Origin: a candidate division KSB1 bacterium
GTDB taxonomy: Bacteria > Zhuqueibacterota > Zhuqueibacteria > Oleimicrobiales > Geothermoviventaceae
Direction: 5' to 3'
Assembly: GCA_034506315.1 (NCBI GenBank)
Contig: JAPDPT010000024.1
Coordinates: forward strand, 1-44,669
DNA: 44,669 bases
Translations under genes and position numbers: made by a program
In this document: positions 37,644 through 44,669 of the stretch, in pieces
Layout: each line of letters begins with the position of its first letter
How positions within the stretch are numbered: the first letter of the stretch is position 1
Notes under the pieces: generated by a model
Told to the model about the DNA's origin: nothing
What the model saw: the letters and a program-made list of their open reading frames with translations, nothing else
Database searches by the model: none

Positions 37644-37790
37644 GCCGTTTGCCTCCCACCGGCCGGAGCTCCAATCCGCATCGCAGATCCGGGAAACGAG
37701 GTGCCCATTTTTTCAACGAGCAGCCCCCTGGAGGGTTCTACCCTTCCATGTCATCCTCGGCTTGAAAGCAACCTTGGTCCCGTTTAGCCC

Positions 37791-37819
37791 TTGGTTACGT
37801 AGATCGGGAGCGCTAAATT
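37791..37819 (+). promoter_or_regulatory. sigma-70-type promoter of the URO-D gene
   Basis: TTGGTT (37791-37796) and TAAATT (37814-37819) are separated by 17 bp, giving a leader of about 30 nt before GTG 37859. Confidence 0.4.
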
Positions 37820-37858
37820 GGAACGTCAGCGCTCATCGGTCAGAACAAGGGAGGTTCC

Positions 37859-39034
37859 GTGACCCCACGAGAGGCGATTCTCCGCATCTTCCGGAAGCAA
37901 CCGGTTAACCAGTTGGTCTGGCAACCGAGGATTTACTACTGGTACTATGGGAACGGCCTCCCTAATCCCGCGCCGGATGAGTACGTGCGGCGGCACGGCC
38001 CCCCTCCTCCTTCCCCGATTGAGCAGGTCCAGTCACCGCAGGTTCCGGACGAGTTTCGAATCTCGCCTATGATCGAATTGTACCGCAGACTCCCTGCTTC
38101 CCCTCGCTACCCACAGGAGGTCTTAGGGGTGCGTCTCTTCGAGATCGTGTACGACGGGACTGTCCAGATCCACCAGCAGAAGAACGGTTCCTGCGTGACC
38201 ACAACCTGGAGCACCCCCGTAGGGGAACTGAGAGAAGTGACCATCCATGGCTACCACAGCGAATACCTGCTCAAGAGCCCGGAGGATTTCCGGGTGATGG
38301 TCTACATCCTGGACCATTCGGAGTTCGTCTTCTGGGACGATGCGTTCGAGATAGCCGACCGAGAGTTCGGTGATCTGGGCGTGGTGACCAGCTTCTATCC
38401 GCGCTCGCCTCTCCAGCGCCTGATCATCGAGTGGATGGGCTTCGAGAATGTGGTGTACGCGCTCAGCGATTACCCGGTTCAGACCCGGGCTCTCTTGCAG
38501 GCCATCGCGGAGTGGGATGACCGGATGTACGACGTGCTCCTTCGCTCCCCCCTTCAGGTCCTGAACTTCGGCGAGAACATCGACGCCAACATTGACCCGC
38601 CCCCCTACTTCGAGGAATACCTCGAGCCCTACTACGAGAAGCGCGTCGCGCAGATCCACGCCGCGGGAAAGTTCTGCCACATCCACATTGACGGCGCGTT
38701 GAAACCCCTCCTGCCCATCATTCGGAGGATGAGCTTCGATGGCATCGAGGCGGCCACCCCCTTGCCCCAGGGGGACGTCACGCTCGAGGAACTCCGCGAG
38801 GGGCTGGAGGGCAAGATCCTAATCGACGGGATTCCGGCCGTTCTGTTCCTGCCGACTTACCCTCTGGCGACGTTCGAGGAGTTTGTCTGGAAGCTGGTTG
38901 AAATGTTCTGGCCCAACCTCATCCTCGGCATTTCCGACGAGCTCCCGCCGAGCGGAGATATCCGACGGGTCAAGCTCGTGAGCGAAATCGCCGAGAGGTG
39001 GCGGCCACCTGGTTCACCCCATCCGCAAGCGTGA
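37859..39034 (+). CDS. uroporphyrinogen decarboxylase (URO-D) family protein
   Basis: The product of 391 residues follows the URO-D/methyltransferase barrel: TPREAILRIFRKQPVNQLVW at the N-terminus, PRSPLQRLIIEWMGFENVVY, VLNFGENIDANIDPPPYFEE, GKFCHIHIDGALKPLLPIIR and ISDELPPSGDIRRVKLVSEI. Relatives outside heme synthesis act as corrinoid or coenzyme M methyltransferases with a zinc motif HxC; here the corresponding segment reads CHIHIDG, so the typical zinc set is not evident. It is too divergent to be HemE. The GTG start has GGGAGG 6 nt upstream. The peptidase gene follows after 57 bp. Family call good, function open. Confidence 0.8.
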   Translation: MTPREAILRIFRKQPVNQLVWQPRIYYWYYGNGLPNPAPDEYVRRHGPPPPSPIEQVQSPQVPDEFRISPMIELYRRLPASPRYPQEVLGVRLFEIVYDGTVQIHQQKNGSCVTTTWSTPVGELREVTIHGYHSEYLLKSPEDFRVMVYILDHSEFVFWDDAFEIADREFGDLGVVTSFYPRSPLQRLIIEWMGFENVVYALSDYPVQTRALLQAIAEWDDRMYDVLLRSPLQVLNFGENIDANIDPPPYFEEYLEPYYEKRVAQIHAAGKFCHIHIDGALKPLLPIIRRMSFDGIEAATPLPQGDVTLEELREGLEGKILIDGIPAVLFLPTYPLATFEEFVWKLVEMFWPNLILGISDELPPSGDIRRVKLVSEIAERWRPPGSPHPQA

Positions 39035-39091
39035 GAGGTTTGTGCGGTTGCAACCGACCCGGAGGCGTGTACAACGTAAGGAGGCTGAGAA

Positions 39092-40285
39092 ATGAGAAGA
39101 AGCTGGCTCATCGTCCTAACCCTGGCACTGGTGGCCTTGGCTCAGGCTCAGGACAAGGCGATCTACAAGACCCGCAAGGTCGGCGAACAGGAACGGACCT
39201 ATTTGACCATCGACGCGGCAGCCCTCAAGTATCCCAGGGCTATTGAGGAATTCCAGACGGTGTGGCATAACCCTCCCGTACGCCAGGACACGACAGGTAC
39301 CTGCTGGGCCTTTTCGACTATCTCCTTCCTGGAGTCCGAGATCAAGCGCCTGCATGGCAAGGAGGTCCGGCTGTCGGAAATGTACGTCGTGTACTGGGAA
39401 TACGTGGAGAAGGCACGGCGTTTTCTGCGCGAGAAGGGCAATTCGGAGTTCGGAGAGGGCTCCGAGCATAACGCAGTGATCGAAAGGATCCGGCAGTACG
39501 GATGTGTGCCTCTGGAATCGTACACGGGCCTGGTAGGAGGGCGGACCACGCACAATCACGCTCCTCTCTACCGCGAGCTCCGATCGTTCCTCGACTACTG
39601 CAAGGAAAAGGGCTATTGGGACGAGGACCAGGCCATCGCGTACGTAAGGCTCGTACTGAATAAGCACCTCGGCGAGCCGCCCACTCACATAGTGGTCGAT
39701 GGACGGGAGATGACCCCCATCGAGTACGCCCGAGACTATCTGCGTCTGCCTCTCGATGACTACGTGGCGATTATGTCCACTACGAGTATCCCCTTCTGGA
39801 CTCAGGGTGAGTACAAGGTTCCCGACAACTGGTGGCACAGCCAAGAGTACTACAACGTCCCCCTGGAGGACTTCTACGAGGGGATCCGCTCTGCCCTGCG
39901 GTCCGGATTCAGCGTCGCCCTCGGTGGGGATATTTCGGAACCCGGCAAAGTAAGCGAGGTAGATCTCGCCGTGGTCCCGAGCTTTGACATCCCCGGTCAG
40001 CTTATCAACCAGGATGCGCGGGAGTTCCGCTTCTACAACAGGACCTCGACGGACGATCACGGCATTCACTGCGTTGGGTACACCAGAAAATTCGGGCATG
40101 ACTGGTTCCTCATTAAGGACTCGGGCCGCAGCGCCTACGAAGGGAACCTTAAGGGTTATTACATCTTCCGGGACGACTACGTGAAGCTGAAAATGCTCAC
40201 CTACCTGGTGCACAAGGATGGTGTCTCGTGGCTTCTCAAGAAGTTCCAGGAAAAGCAGGCAGCCAGCAAACAGGCTAAGCCCTGA
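39092..40285 (+). CDS. C1 family cysteine peptidase, bleomycin-hydrolase type, exported
   Basis: The product of 397 residues has a signal peptide (SWLIVLTLALVALAQAQ) and a papain-fold peptidase domain of the C1B (bleomycin hydrolase/PepC) type. Q65 forms the oxyanion hole, the nucleophile is C71 in TGTCWAFSTISFLE, and the catalytic His is H323 in DDHGIHCVGY. The position of the usual active-site Asn (NSW) is D343 in IKDSGRSA, which I associate with exported Bacteroidetes-type members. The C-terminal YYIFRDDYVKLKMLTYLVHK is also typical of that group. Its AAGGAGG-type site precedes ATG 39092. It probably degrades peptides in the periplasm. Confidence 0.9.
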   Translation: MRRSWLIVLTLALVALAQAQDKAIYKTRKVGEQERTYLTIDAAALKYPRAIEEFQTVWHNPPVRQDTTGTCWAFSTISFLESEIKRLHGKEVRLSEMYVVYWEYVEKARRFLREKGNSEFGEGSEHNAVIERIRQYGCVPLESYTGLVGGRTTHNHAPLYRELRSFLDYCKEKGYWDEDQAIAYVRLVLNKHLGEPPTHIVVDGREMTPIEYARDYLRLPLDDYVAIMSTTSIPFWTQGEYKVPDNWWHSQEYYNVPLEDFYEGIRSALRSGFSVALGGDISEPGKVSEVDLAVVPSFDIPGQLINQDAREFRFYNRTSTDDHGIHCVGYTRKFGHDWFLIKDSGRSAYEGNLKGYYIFRDDYVKLKMLTYLVHKDGVSWLLKKFQEKQAASKQAKP

Positions 40286-40293
40286 CGTATCTC

Positions 40294-40325
40294 CAGGAGT
40301 GGGCGCTTTCAGGAGTAGGCGCATT
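40294..40325 (+). repeat. two tandem 16-bp repeats after the peptidase gene
   Basis: CAGGAGTGGGCGCTTT (40294-40309) is followed at once by CAGGAGTAGGCGCATT (40310-40325), two mismatches, then CAG. It is a small local duplication in the 87-bp gap. Confidence 0.5.
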
Positions 40326-40372
40326 CAGCTTACAGCACCGCGTCGGCGGGACTGGGCACGTAGGATCAGCCG

Positions 40373-41602
40373 ATGGATCTGCGGGAGAGGTTGGACTGGG
40401 CCTTTGGCCTGACGCGCAAAGCCCCATCCCCTGTTCCCTCCGGAGGGGAGGCAGGACTGGCCACCTTGCCGTGGGGTGAAGTGACCTCCACCCCGCACGG
40501 CAGATGCGTGCACGTAGTCGAGTCGTACCCCCTGGAATATACACACGGGTTTGTCGCTCTCCGCGAAGTCCTGGCCGTCCAGCCCCGCACCCTCGGCGCG
40601 CTGGACGCACAGGCGCGCCGTCCCTACGCCCTCCCCGATGAGCTCTGTTTCCTCGACAGCGAGACCACGGGCTTGGCCGGCGGCTCGGGCACCGTGCCTT
40701 TCCTGGTGGGCGTGGGCTACGTTACGGACCGTTCGTTCGTGATTGAGCAGTTTTTCGCCCGTGATTTCGACGAGGAACCCGCTGTCCTTTTCCTCGCCTG
40801 CCAGATTCTTCGCCAGCGCCCCAAATGGATTTCCTACAATGGGAAGGCCTTTGACGCCCAGCTCCTCGCGCAAAGGATGGTCTTCCACAGACTTGGGGAT
40901 CTGCCCACCCCCGATTTACATGTGGACCTTCTTTTCGCCGTGCGCAGGCTCTGGAAAGGCGCCCTCGCCGAATGTTCTCTCGGCCAGGTGGAGGAGAACC
41001 TCCTGGGCCTGAGACGCGACGGGGATCTCCCGAGCTGGCTTGTGCCAAGGGTCTATTTCCAGTACCTGCGGGACAAAGACCCGTGGCCCTTGCGTCCCGT
41101 GTTTGAGCACAACCGCGCGGATATTCTGAGCTTGGTGGGTCTCCTGGCTATTTGCGCGCGTACCCTGGAAAGGCCCGAACACGCCCCGCCAGGAACGGAT
41201 CTCCGCCAGGCCGCGCGCATGCTCTGGCAAAGGGGAAGGTACTCGGAGGCGGAGTCCGTTTTGAGGGCCGCGCTGGACAAAGCTGCGACCGCGCGCGGGC
41301 GCAAAACTCTGATGCTCGAGCTGGCCCGGATTTACAAAGCGGAGCGGAAATGGCCGCGCTGTGTGGAGCTGTGGCACGAGGCCCTTCGGCTCCCTGGCCT
41401 TTCCCTGGAACCGTACGTGGAACTGGCCAAGTTCTACGAGCATCGGGCGCTCGACCTGGCGAAAGCAGAGCTACTGACCCGCCAGGCGCTGGAGCATCTT
41501 CGAATATTAGCCCAGCTCCATCCGCACCCAAAGCTCACGGGCTACCGGAGTGACCTGGAGAGACGCCTTAGCCGCCTCCTCCGAAAGCAGGGGAAAATGT
41601 AG
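40373..41602 (+). CDS. YprB-type ribonuclease H-like (DEDD exonuclease fold) protein
   Basis: The product of 409 residues has an N-terminal linker, then a DEDD-type exonuclease fold: D95 and E97 in FLDSETTGLAGGSGT, D161 in SYNGKAFDAQLL, and H246 and D250 in EHNRADILSL. These match the metal-binding residues of the YprB/DnaQ-like group. The C-terminal 150 residues form short helical repeats of TPR type (RYSEAESVLRAALDKAATAR; YVELAKFYEHRALDLAKAEL). B. subtilis YprB is of this type; the nucleic-acid substrate is unknown. ATG 40373 lies 87 bp after the peptidase stop codon. Confidence 0.87.
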   Translation: MDLRERLDWAFGLTRKAPSPVPSGGEAGLATLPWGEVTSTPHGRCVHVVESYPLEYTHGFVALREVLAVQPRTLGALDAQARRPYALPDELCFLDSETTGLAGGSGTVPFLVGVGYVTDRSFVIEQFFARDFDEEPAVLFLACQILRQRPKWISYNGKAFDAQLLAQRMVFHRLGDLPTPDLHVDLLFAVRRLWKGALAECSLGQVEENLLGLRRDGDLPSWLVPRVYFQYLRDKDPWPLRPVFEHNRADILSLVGLLAICARTLERPEHAPPGTDLRQAARMLWQRGRYSEAESVLRAALDKAATARGRKTLMLELARIYKAERKWPRCVELWHEALRLPGLSLEPYVELAKFYEHRALDLAKAELLTRQALEHLRILAQLHPHPKLTGYRSDLERRLSRLLRKQGKM

Positions 41603-41761
41603 CTGGGGCGATCGTAGCCGCGAGGACTATATCTCATCGAGCATGTTGCGGCGCGGAATTCCTGACCCATCGGAGGAGGATGGGAAAGAGCGAGTCCAAC
41701 GGGGCCAGCATAAGGGGTTTCCGCCGCAGACGTAGCAAGCTACAATCGAAGAGGATTGCGG

Positions 41762-42571
41762 ATGGAACCAGATCGCAACGGTCCAGTTCTGGTGCTGACG
41801 ATCGCCGGGTCCGATTCCGGAGGCGGAGCTGGCATTCAGGCGGACCTGAAGACCATGTCCGCCTTTGGCGTCTACGGGATGACCGTGATCACCTCCGTCA
41901 CCGCCCAGAACACTCGGGGCGTGCAAGGAATCTGGGACCTGCCCCCGGAGTTTGTCGGTTTGCAACTTGATTCCGTGCTGAGTGACCTCGGGGCCCACGC
42001 GGTCAAGACGGGAATGCTCTCGAACCGGGAGATCATCCGGGTAGTAGCCGAGCGGCTCCGGCGCTACGCCGTACCGCACCTGGTGGTCGATCCGGTGATG
42101 GTGGCAAAGAGTGGCGACCCCTTGCTCCGCGATGATGCTCGCCACGCCCTCATTTCCGAGATCCTCCCTTTGGCTGAGCTGGTGACTCCGAACATTCCGG
42201 AAGCGCAGGTCCTGGCCGGCGTTCCGGTGCGAACACCGGCGGACATGAAAGAGGCAGCGCTCCGCATCCGCGAGCTCGGTCCGAGGAACGTGCTGGTGAA
42301 AGGGGGACACCTCGAAGGCGAAGCCATAGACATACTATGGGACGGCCAGAACTTCCACGAGTACAGGGCCCCCCGCTTGGATCAGAAACACACCCACGGA
42401 ACGGGATGCACCTACTCCGCTGCCATCGCCTCCTGCCTGGCCAAGGGATTCCCACTGCTCAAGGCGGTAGAGATTGCGAAGAGGTACATCACCCTCGCCA
42501 TCCGCGAGGGACTTGCGCTCGGCTCCGGGTACGGTCCGGTCAATCACCTTGTGCCGGTAAGCTGGGACTAA
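41762..42571 (+). CDS. thiD: hydroxymethylpyrimidine/phosphomethylpyrimidine kinase
   Basis: The product of about 269 residues phosphorylates hydroxymethylpyrimidine (and its phosphate) in thiamine biosynthesis, in the cytoplasm. Family motifs are intact: LTIAGSDSGGGAGIQADLKT at the N-terminus, AHAVKTGMLSNREII, LVVDPVMVAKSGDPLL, ELVTPNIPEAQVLAG, RNVLVKGGHLEG, and the anion-hole/base segment THGTGCTYSAAIAS. The length is normal. ATG 41762 with GAGG 7 nt upstream is preferred to the TTG 6 bp before it. No other thi gene or TPP riboswitch is nearby, so it stands apart from the rest of the pathway. Confidence 0.95.
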   Translation: MEPDRNGPVLVLTIAGSDSGGGAGIQADLKTMSAFGVYGMTVITSVTAQNTRGVQGIWDLPPEFVGLQLDSVLSDLGAHAVKTGMLSNREIIRVVAERLRRYAVPHLVVDPVMVAKSGDPLLRDDARHALISEILPLAELVTPNIPEAQVLAGVPVRTPADMKEAALRIRELGPRNVLVKGGHLEGEAIDILWDGQNFHEYRAPRLDQKHTHGTGCTYSAAIASCLAKGFPLLKAVEIAKRYITLAIREGLALGSGYGPVNHLVPVSWD

Positions 42572-42674
42572 CCCCCGGGCCCAGATACGAGGCCTTTCCG
42601 CAACGCCGCACGGTCCTTGCGCCACCGGGTAAGTAGGCAGCACTGACCCGCAGCCTGCGCGCCGTAGACCCCTC

Positions 42675-42989
42675 CTACTGCAGGCTTATCACCCTCCGAA
42701 GCCGCCAGCTCAGATCGCCTGTATCGAACACCAGCTCGAAGGTGTCCGAGTTGTCGGCAGTGAGGGCGAAGTGGTGTTCGCGCTCGCTCCCCTTGGGCTG
42801 CGACCAGGTGCTGTTCCATCGGACGACCCGATACTCCCGGCCGCGCCACCGGAAGCGCAAAGGCTTGGCCTGGCGATCAGCGAAGTACGTCACGACTTCG
42901 ACTGGCTCATTGAGTTCCACGATCTCAAAACCCATAGGCATCCCTCTGGTGGCCATATGGACACCCAAATTTAGCTCCGATTCGGCCAT
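42675..42989 (-). CDS. small conserved-looking protein, DUF6504-like
   Basis: The product is up to 104 residues. The core KPLRFRWRGREYRVVRWNST followed by HHFALTADNSDTFELVFDT is a short beta-rich domain like the DUF6504 type (F-W-x-G-R-x-Y-x-V). No signal or membrane segment is seen. The start is uncertain: ATG 42989 has no clear ribosome site, and later ATG codons near 42956 and 42938 are possible. It faces thiD across 103 bp (convergent). Function unknown. Confidence 0.6.
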   Translation of the reverse strand: MAESELNLGVHMATRGMPMGFEIVELNEPVEVVTYFADRQAKPLRFRWRGREYRVVRWNSTWSQPKGSEREHHFALTADNSDTFELVFDTGDLSWRLRRVISLQ

Positions 42990-43129
42990 CTGTCAAGCGC
43001 TTTTTCGGCTTAGGCTGGCGAACTCCGCCCGAGGCTCTCCCCGCGAGCCGGCGTGCCCCAACTCAAATGATCCGCAGAACGTCCAGAACAGAAAGGAACG
43101 GAGATCAAGCTTCCGCCGCGCACGGGCCC

Positions 43130-43158
43130 TTGCGCGAGCTGGTTCTCCATTGTATCTT
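43130..43158 (+). promoter_or_regulatory. sigma-70-type promoter of the amidase gene
   Basis: TTGCGC (43130-43135) and TATCTT (43153-43158) are 17 bp apart, about 65 bp before GTG 43225. No gene is seen in the remaining 42990-43224 gap. Confidence 0.4.
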
Positions 43159-43224
43159 TAGCCGAGGGAAACTTCAGCGGCTGCGCTGTGGGGAAATCCC
43201 GCCTAAGCCAAGGGAGAGCTTGCG

Positions 43225-44202
43225 GTGGCAGAAGCGCTCGCCGTACTAGTGCGGCTGCTTGTCATCTCCACCATCGTCGAGCGATTCCTGGAGATCGCCT
43301 CGCAGATTTGGGATTACCTGCTTCAGGCTGGTGGCAAGCCACGCGCGGAGCCGGGACAGAAGCGCATCGTCCTACAAACGGCTGGGTTCCTTCTGGGCTC
43401 CCTCCTCGCCCTCGTGATGGGCGTGCGGGTCTTTGGAATGCTGGGCATCGGGGGCGTCCCCCTTGTGATTGACGTACTGTTCACGGGCATTCTGGTCGGC
43501 GGGGGTACGGAGCCTGTGCACAGCCTCATCAAGTTTCTCGAGGAAAACAAGGATCGCGTCAAGCAGGAGCTCAGCGAAGCGAGGGCTCGCCCCGAGACGG
43601 TCCTGCCCGAAGCCGGGACGATCGGCATCTCGTACGGGGGAGGCCTCTATCCCGACCGACCCGGGCACGGGCTCCGCCGTCAAAACCCAGATACGATCAT
43701 TTACCATCACTCGGCAACCCACCTGAACACGAGCTTCGAGCGCATTGTGGAGATCGAACGCCAGCGGGATCTCGACCCCACCTACCACTGCGTGGTCACG
43801 GCCGATGGGCGCTACCACAACTACTGTCGCTGGGACAGCATCGGCTGGCATGCGAAGGGAATGAACGCGCGATCCCTTGGGCTGTGCCTCGTAGGCAATT
43901 TCCACACAGATCCGTCAGATCCCTCGAGCAATGCGGATGGCCGGTTCGGCCCATCGAAACCCACAGAGGCTCAGCTGGACACTGCCGCCCGTATCCTCGC
44001 CCTCTGGATGCTTCTGTACGGGATCCCTGAGGAAAGGATTTTCCCCCATCGCGCCGTCGGCAAGACCAACTGCCCCGGCAGCAGTTTCCCCGAAGACCAG
44101 CTCCTAGAACGAGCTCGGCAGTACCGCAGGACCTGGGCCGAATCGGAGGTGGCCCAGGCCGAACTGGCTGAGTTGAAGTCCAGGGAAGGAGTATACGTAT
44201 GA
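43225..44202 (+). CDS. T7-lysozyme-type amidase with N-terminal holin-like membrane module
   Basis: The product of 325 residues fuses two parts. Residues 1-118 hold three hydrophobic stretches (LAVLVRLLVISTIVERFLEI; TAGFLLGSLLALVMGVRVFG; VPLVIDVLFTGILVGGG) and end in a charged helix, like a small holin. Residues 155-310 are an N-acetylmuramoyl-L-alanine amidase (Amidase_2/PGRP): zinc ligands H161 in IIYHHSAT, H275 in FPHRAVGK and C283 in TNCPG, with Y187 and K280 at the positions known from T7 lysozyme. It should cut peptidoglycan from the membrane. The start is GTG with GGAGAG upstream. Its stop overlaps the next gene (ATGA). The fusion and the neighbour with the same module are odd for a housekeeping amidase. 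Confidence 0.88.
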   Translation: MAEALAVLVRLLVISTIVERFLEIASQIWDYLLQAGGKPRAEPGQKRIVLQTAGFLLGSLLALVMGVRVFGMLGIGGVPLVIDVLFTGILVGGGTEPVHSLIKFLEENKDRVKQELSEARARPETVLPEAGTIGISYGGGLYPDRPGHGLRRQNPDTIIYHHSATHLNTSFERIVEIERQRDLDPTYHCVVTADGRYHNYCRWDSIGWHAKGMNARSLGLCLVGNFHTDPSDPSSNADGRFGPSKPTEAQLDTAARILALWMLLYGIPEERIFPHRAVGKTNCPGSSFPEDQLLERARQYRRTWAESEVAQAELAELKSREGVYV

Positions 44203-44669
44203 GGCCCGAGGGACTGCCCTGCCGCACGCTCCGCTCAACCAGATGGAGAGGACGTGCCATCCGAAGCGGCGAGAGGCTTCCGGCCCCGCCCCCACGCAGG
44301 CCGCTGCTCCCGTGTTCCGTCGCCACCCTGGCCCTGCTTCTACCTGCGGTGGCGCAGGCTCAGCAGGCCCCCACGGGCAATCCAAGCGCGTGGTCCATCC
44401 TAGAACAGGATCTCCTCATTCTCTTCCGGATCCTCGTGGTAGCCACCGTGATCGAACGGCTCCTGGAGTATCTTGGGCTGGCCTGGGAAGTCATCGCGAA
44501 GGGGCTGGAACGGCTTCTGCAGAACCGGCCATGGCTTCGGCGCATTTCTCCGGGACCGCTACCCACCGACCTTGCGAAGATCCGCAAACAACTGATTCTG
44601 CAATCGATTGGAATGTTGCTGGGGGTTACCCTTTGCTGGCGAGCTCACCTGGGCATCTTCGCTCAACTG
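44199..44669 (+). CDS. partial gene with signal peptide and holin-like module, cut at right edge
   Basis: The frame is open from ATG 44199 to the window end (157 codons, no stop). It overlaps the amidase stop by 4 bp (ATGA). A long basic N-region precedes a hydrophobic signal-like stretch (VATLALLLPAVAQAQQ, about 47-62). Then comes FRILVVATVIERLLEYLGLA and later KQLILQSIGMLLGV, which match the amidase N-terminus (VRLLVISTIVERFLEIASQI; VLQTAGFLLGSL) segment by segment. It is thus a paralogue of the membrane module; its C-terminal part is outside the window. Confidence 0.7.
   Translation, partial: MRPEGLPCRTLRSTRWRGRAIRSGERLPAPPPRRPLLPCSVATLALLLPAVAQAQQAPTGNPSAWSILEQDLLILFRILVVATVIERLLEYLGLAWEVIAKGLERLLQNRPWLRRISPGPLPTDLAKIRKQLILQSIGMLLGVTLCWRAHLGIFAQL

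Noticed and set aside
39116..40324. 402-codon minus-strand frame opposite the C1 peptidase
   Set aside because: The plus strand encodes signal peptide, catalytic residues and a good ribosome site; the antisense frame has none.

Overview
The window is high-GC bacterial chromosomal DNA, densely coded, with no rRNA, tRNA, CRISPR array, insertion sequence or phage integrase that I can see. The mix is: Tat- and Sec-exported glycoside hydrolases, a TetR/RND/LolA-like/outer-membrane-barrel export cassette, a bleomycin-hydrolase-type cysteine peptidase of a form I associate with Bacteroidetes-related phyla, archaemetzincin, and NrfD/ferredoxin membrane redox proteins. This suggests a Gram-negative, probably uncultured bacterium of the broad FCB/KSB1-like type. 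The phylum is an inference and is not proven by any marker gene here.

Left part (0.4-6.5 kb, minus strand): a GH29 fucosidase, a GH2 beta-galactosidase and a Tat-exported DUF362 protein, read from a good promoter at 6514-6542. Next (6.6-15.1 kb, minus strand) is the most unusual region. A heme-binding-type sensor kinase, a GAFTGA-type sigma-54 response regulator and an archaemetzincin peptidase form one tight operon. Downstream of it, behind a sigma-54-like -24/-12 element, is a second operon: two membrane-anchored GcvH-like proteins, a four-cluster ferredoxin, a HybB/NrfD membrane subunit and a third, Cys-rich GcvH-like protein. All three GcvH-like proteins have Gly where the lipoyl Lys should be. 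A shared element (core TGGCGTGTATT) lies about 270-290 bp upstream of the first gene of both operons, a good candidate enhancer for the regulator. I read this as one regulated membrane redox system that I cannot match to a described one.

Middle (15.2-23.7 kb, plus strand): an ArsP-type permease behind a roughly 350-nt leader with a thioredoxin-like partner, a long stretch without genes, then TetR, a large MMPL/RND exporter, a LolA-like protein and an outer-membrane barrel. From 24.1 to 36.7 kb (minus strand) come a hybrid PAS histidine kinase, a GntR-LacI-type sugar repressor with a LacI-like operator inside its own promoter, and a sugar-utilisation cluster (SMP-30 lactonase, DUF1080 protein, Tat-exported FucI-fold protein, GH106-like lipoprotein, two small membrane/coiled-coil genes) that starts at a near-consensus promoter at 36708-36736.

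Right part (36.9-44.7 kb): an outer-membrane barrel protein, a URO-D family protein, the C1 peptidase, a YprB-type RNase H-fold protein with helical repeats, ThiD, a small conserved protein, and a T7-lysozyme-type amidase fused to a holin-like membrane module. The last gene overlaps a cut-off gene at the right edge that carries a second copy of the same membrane module.
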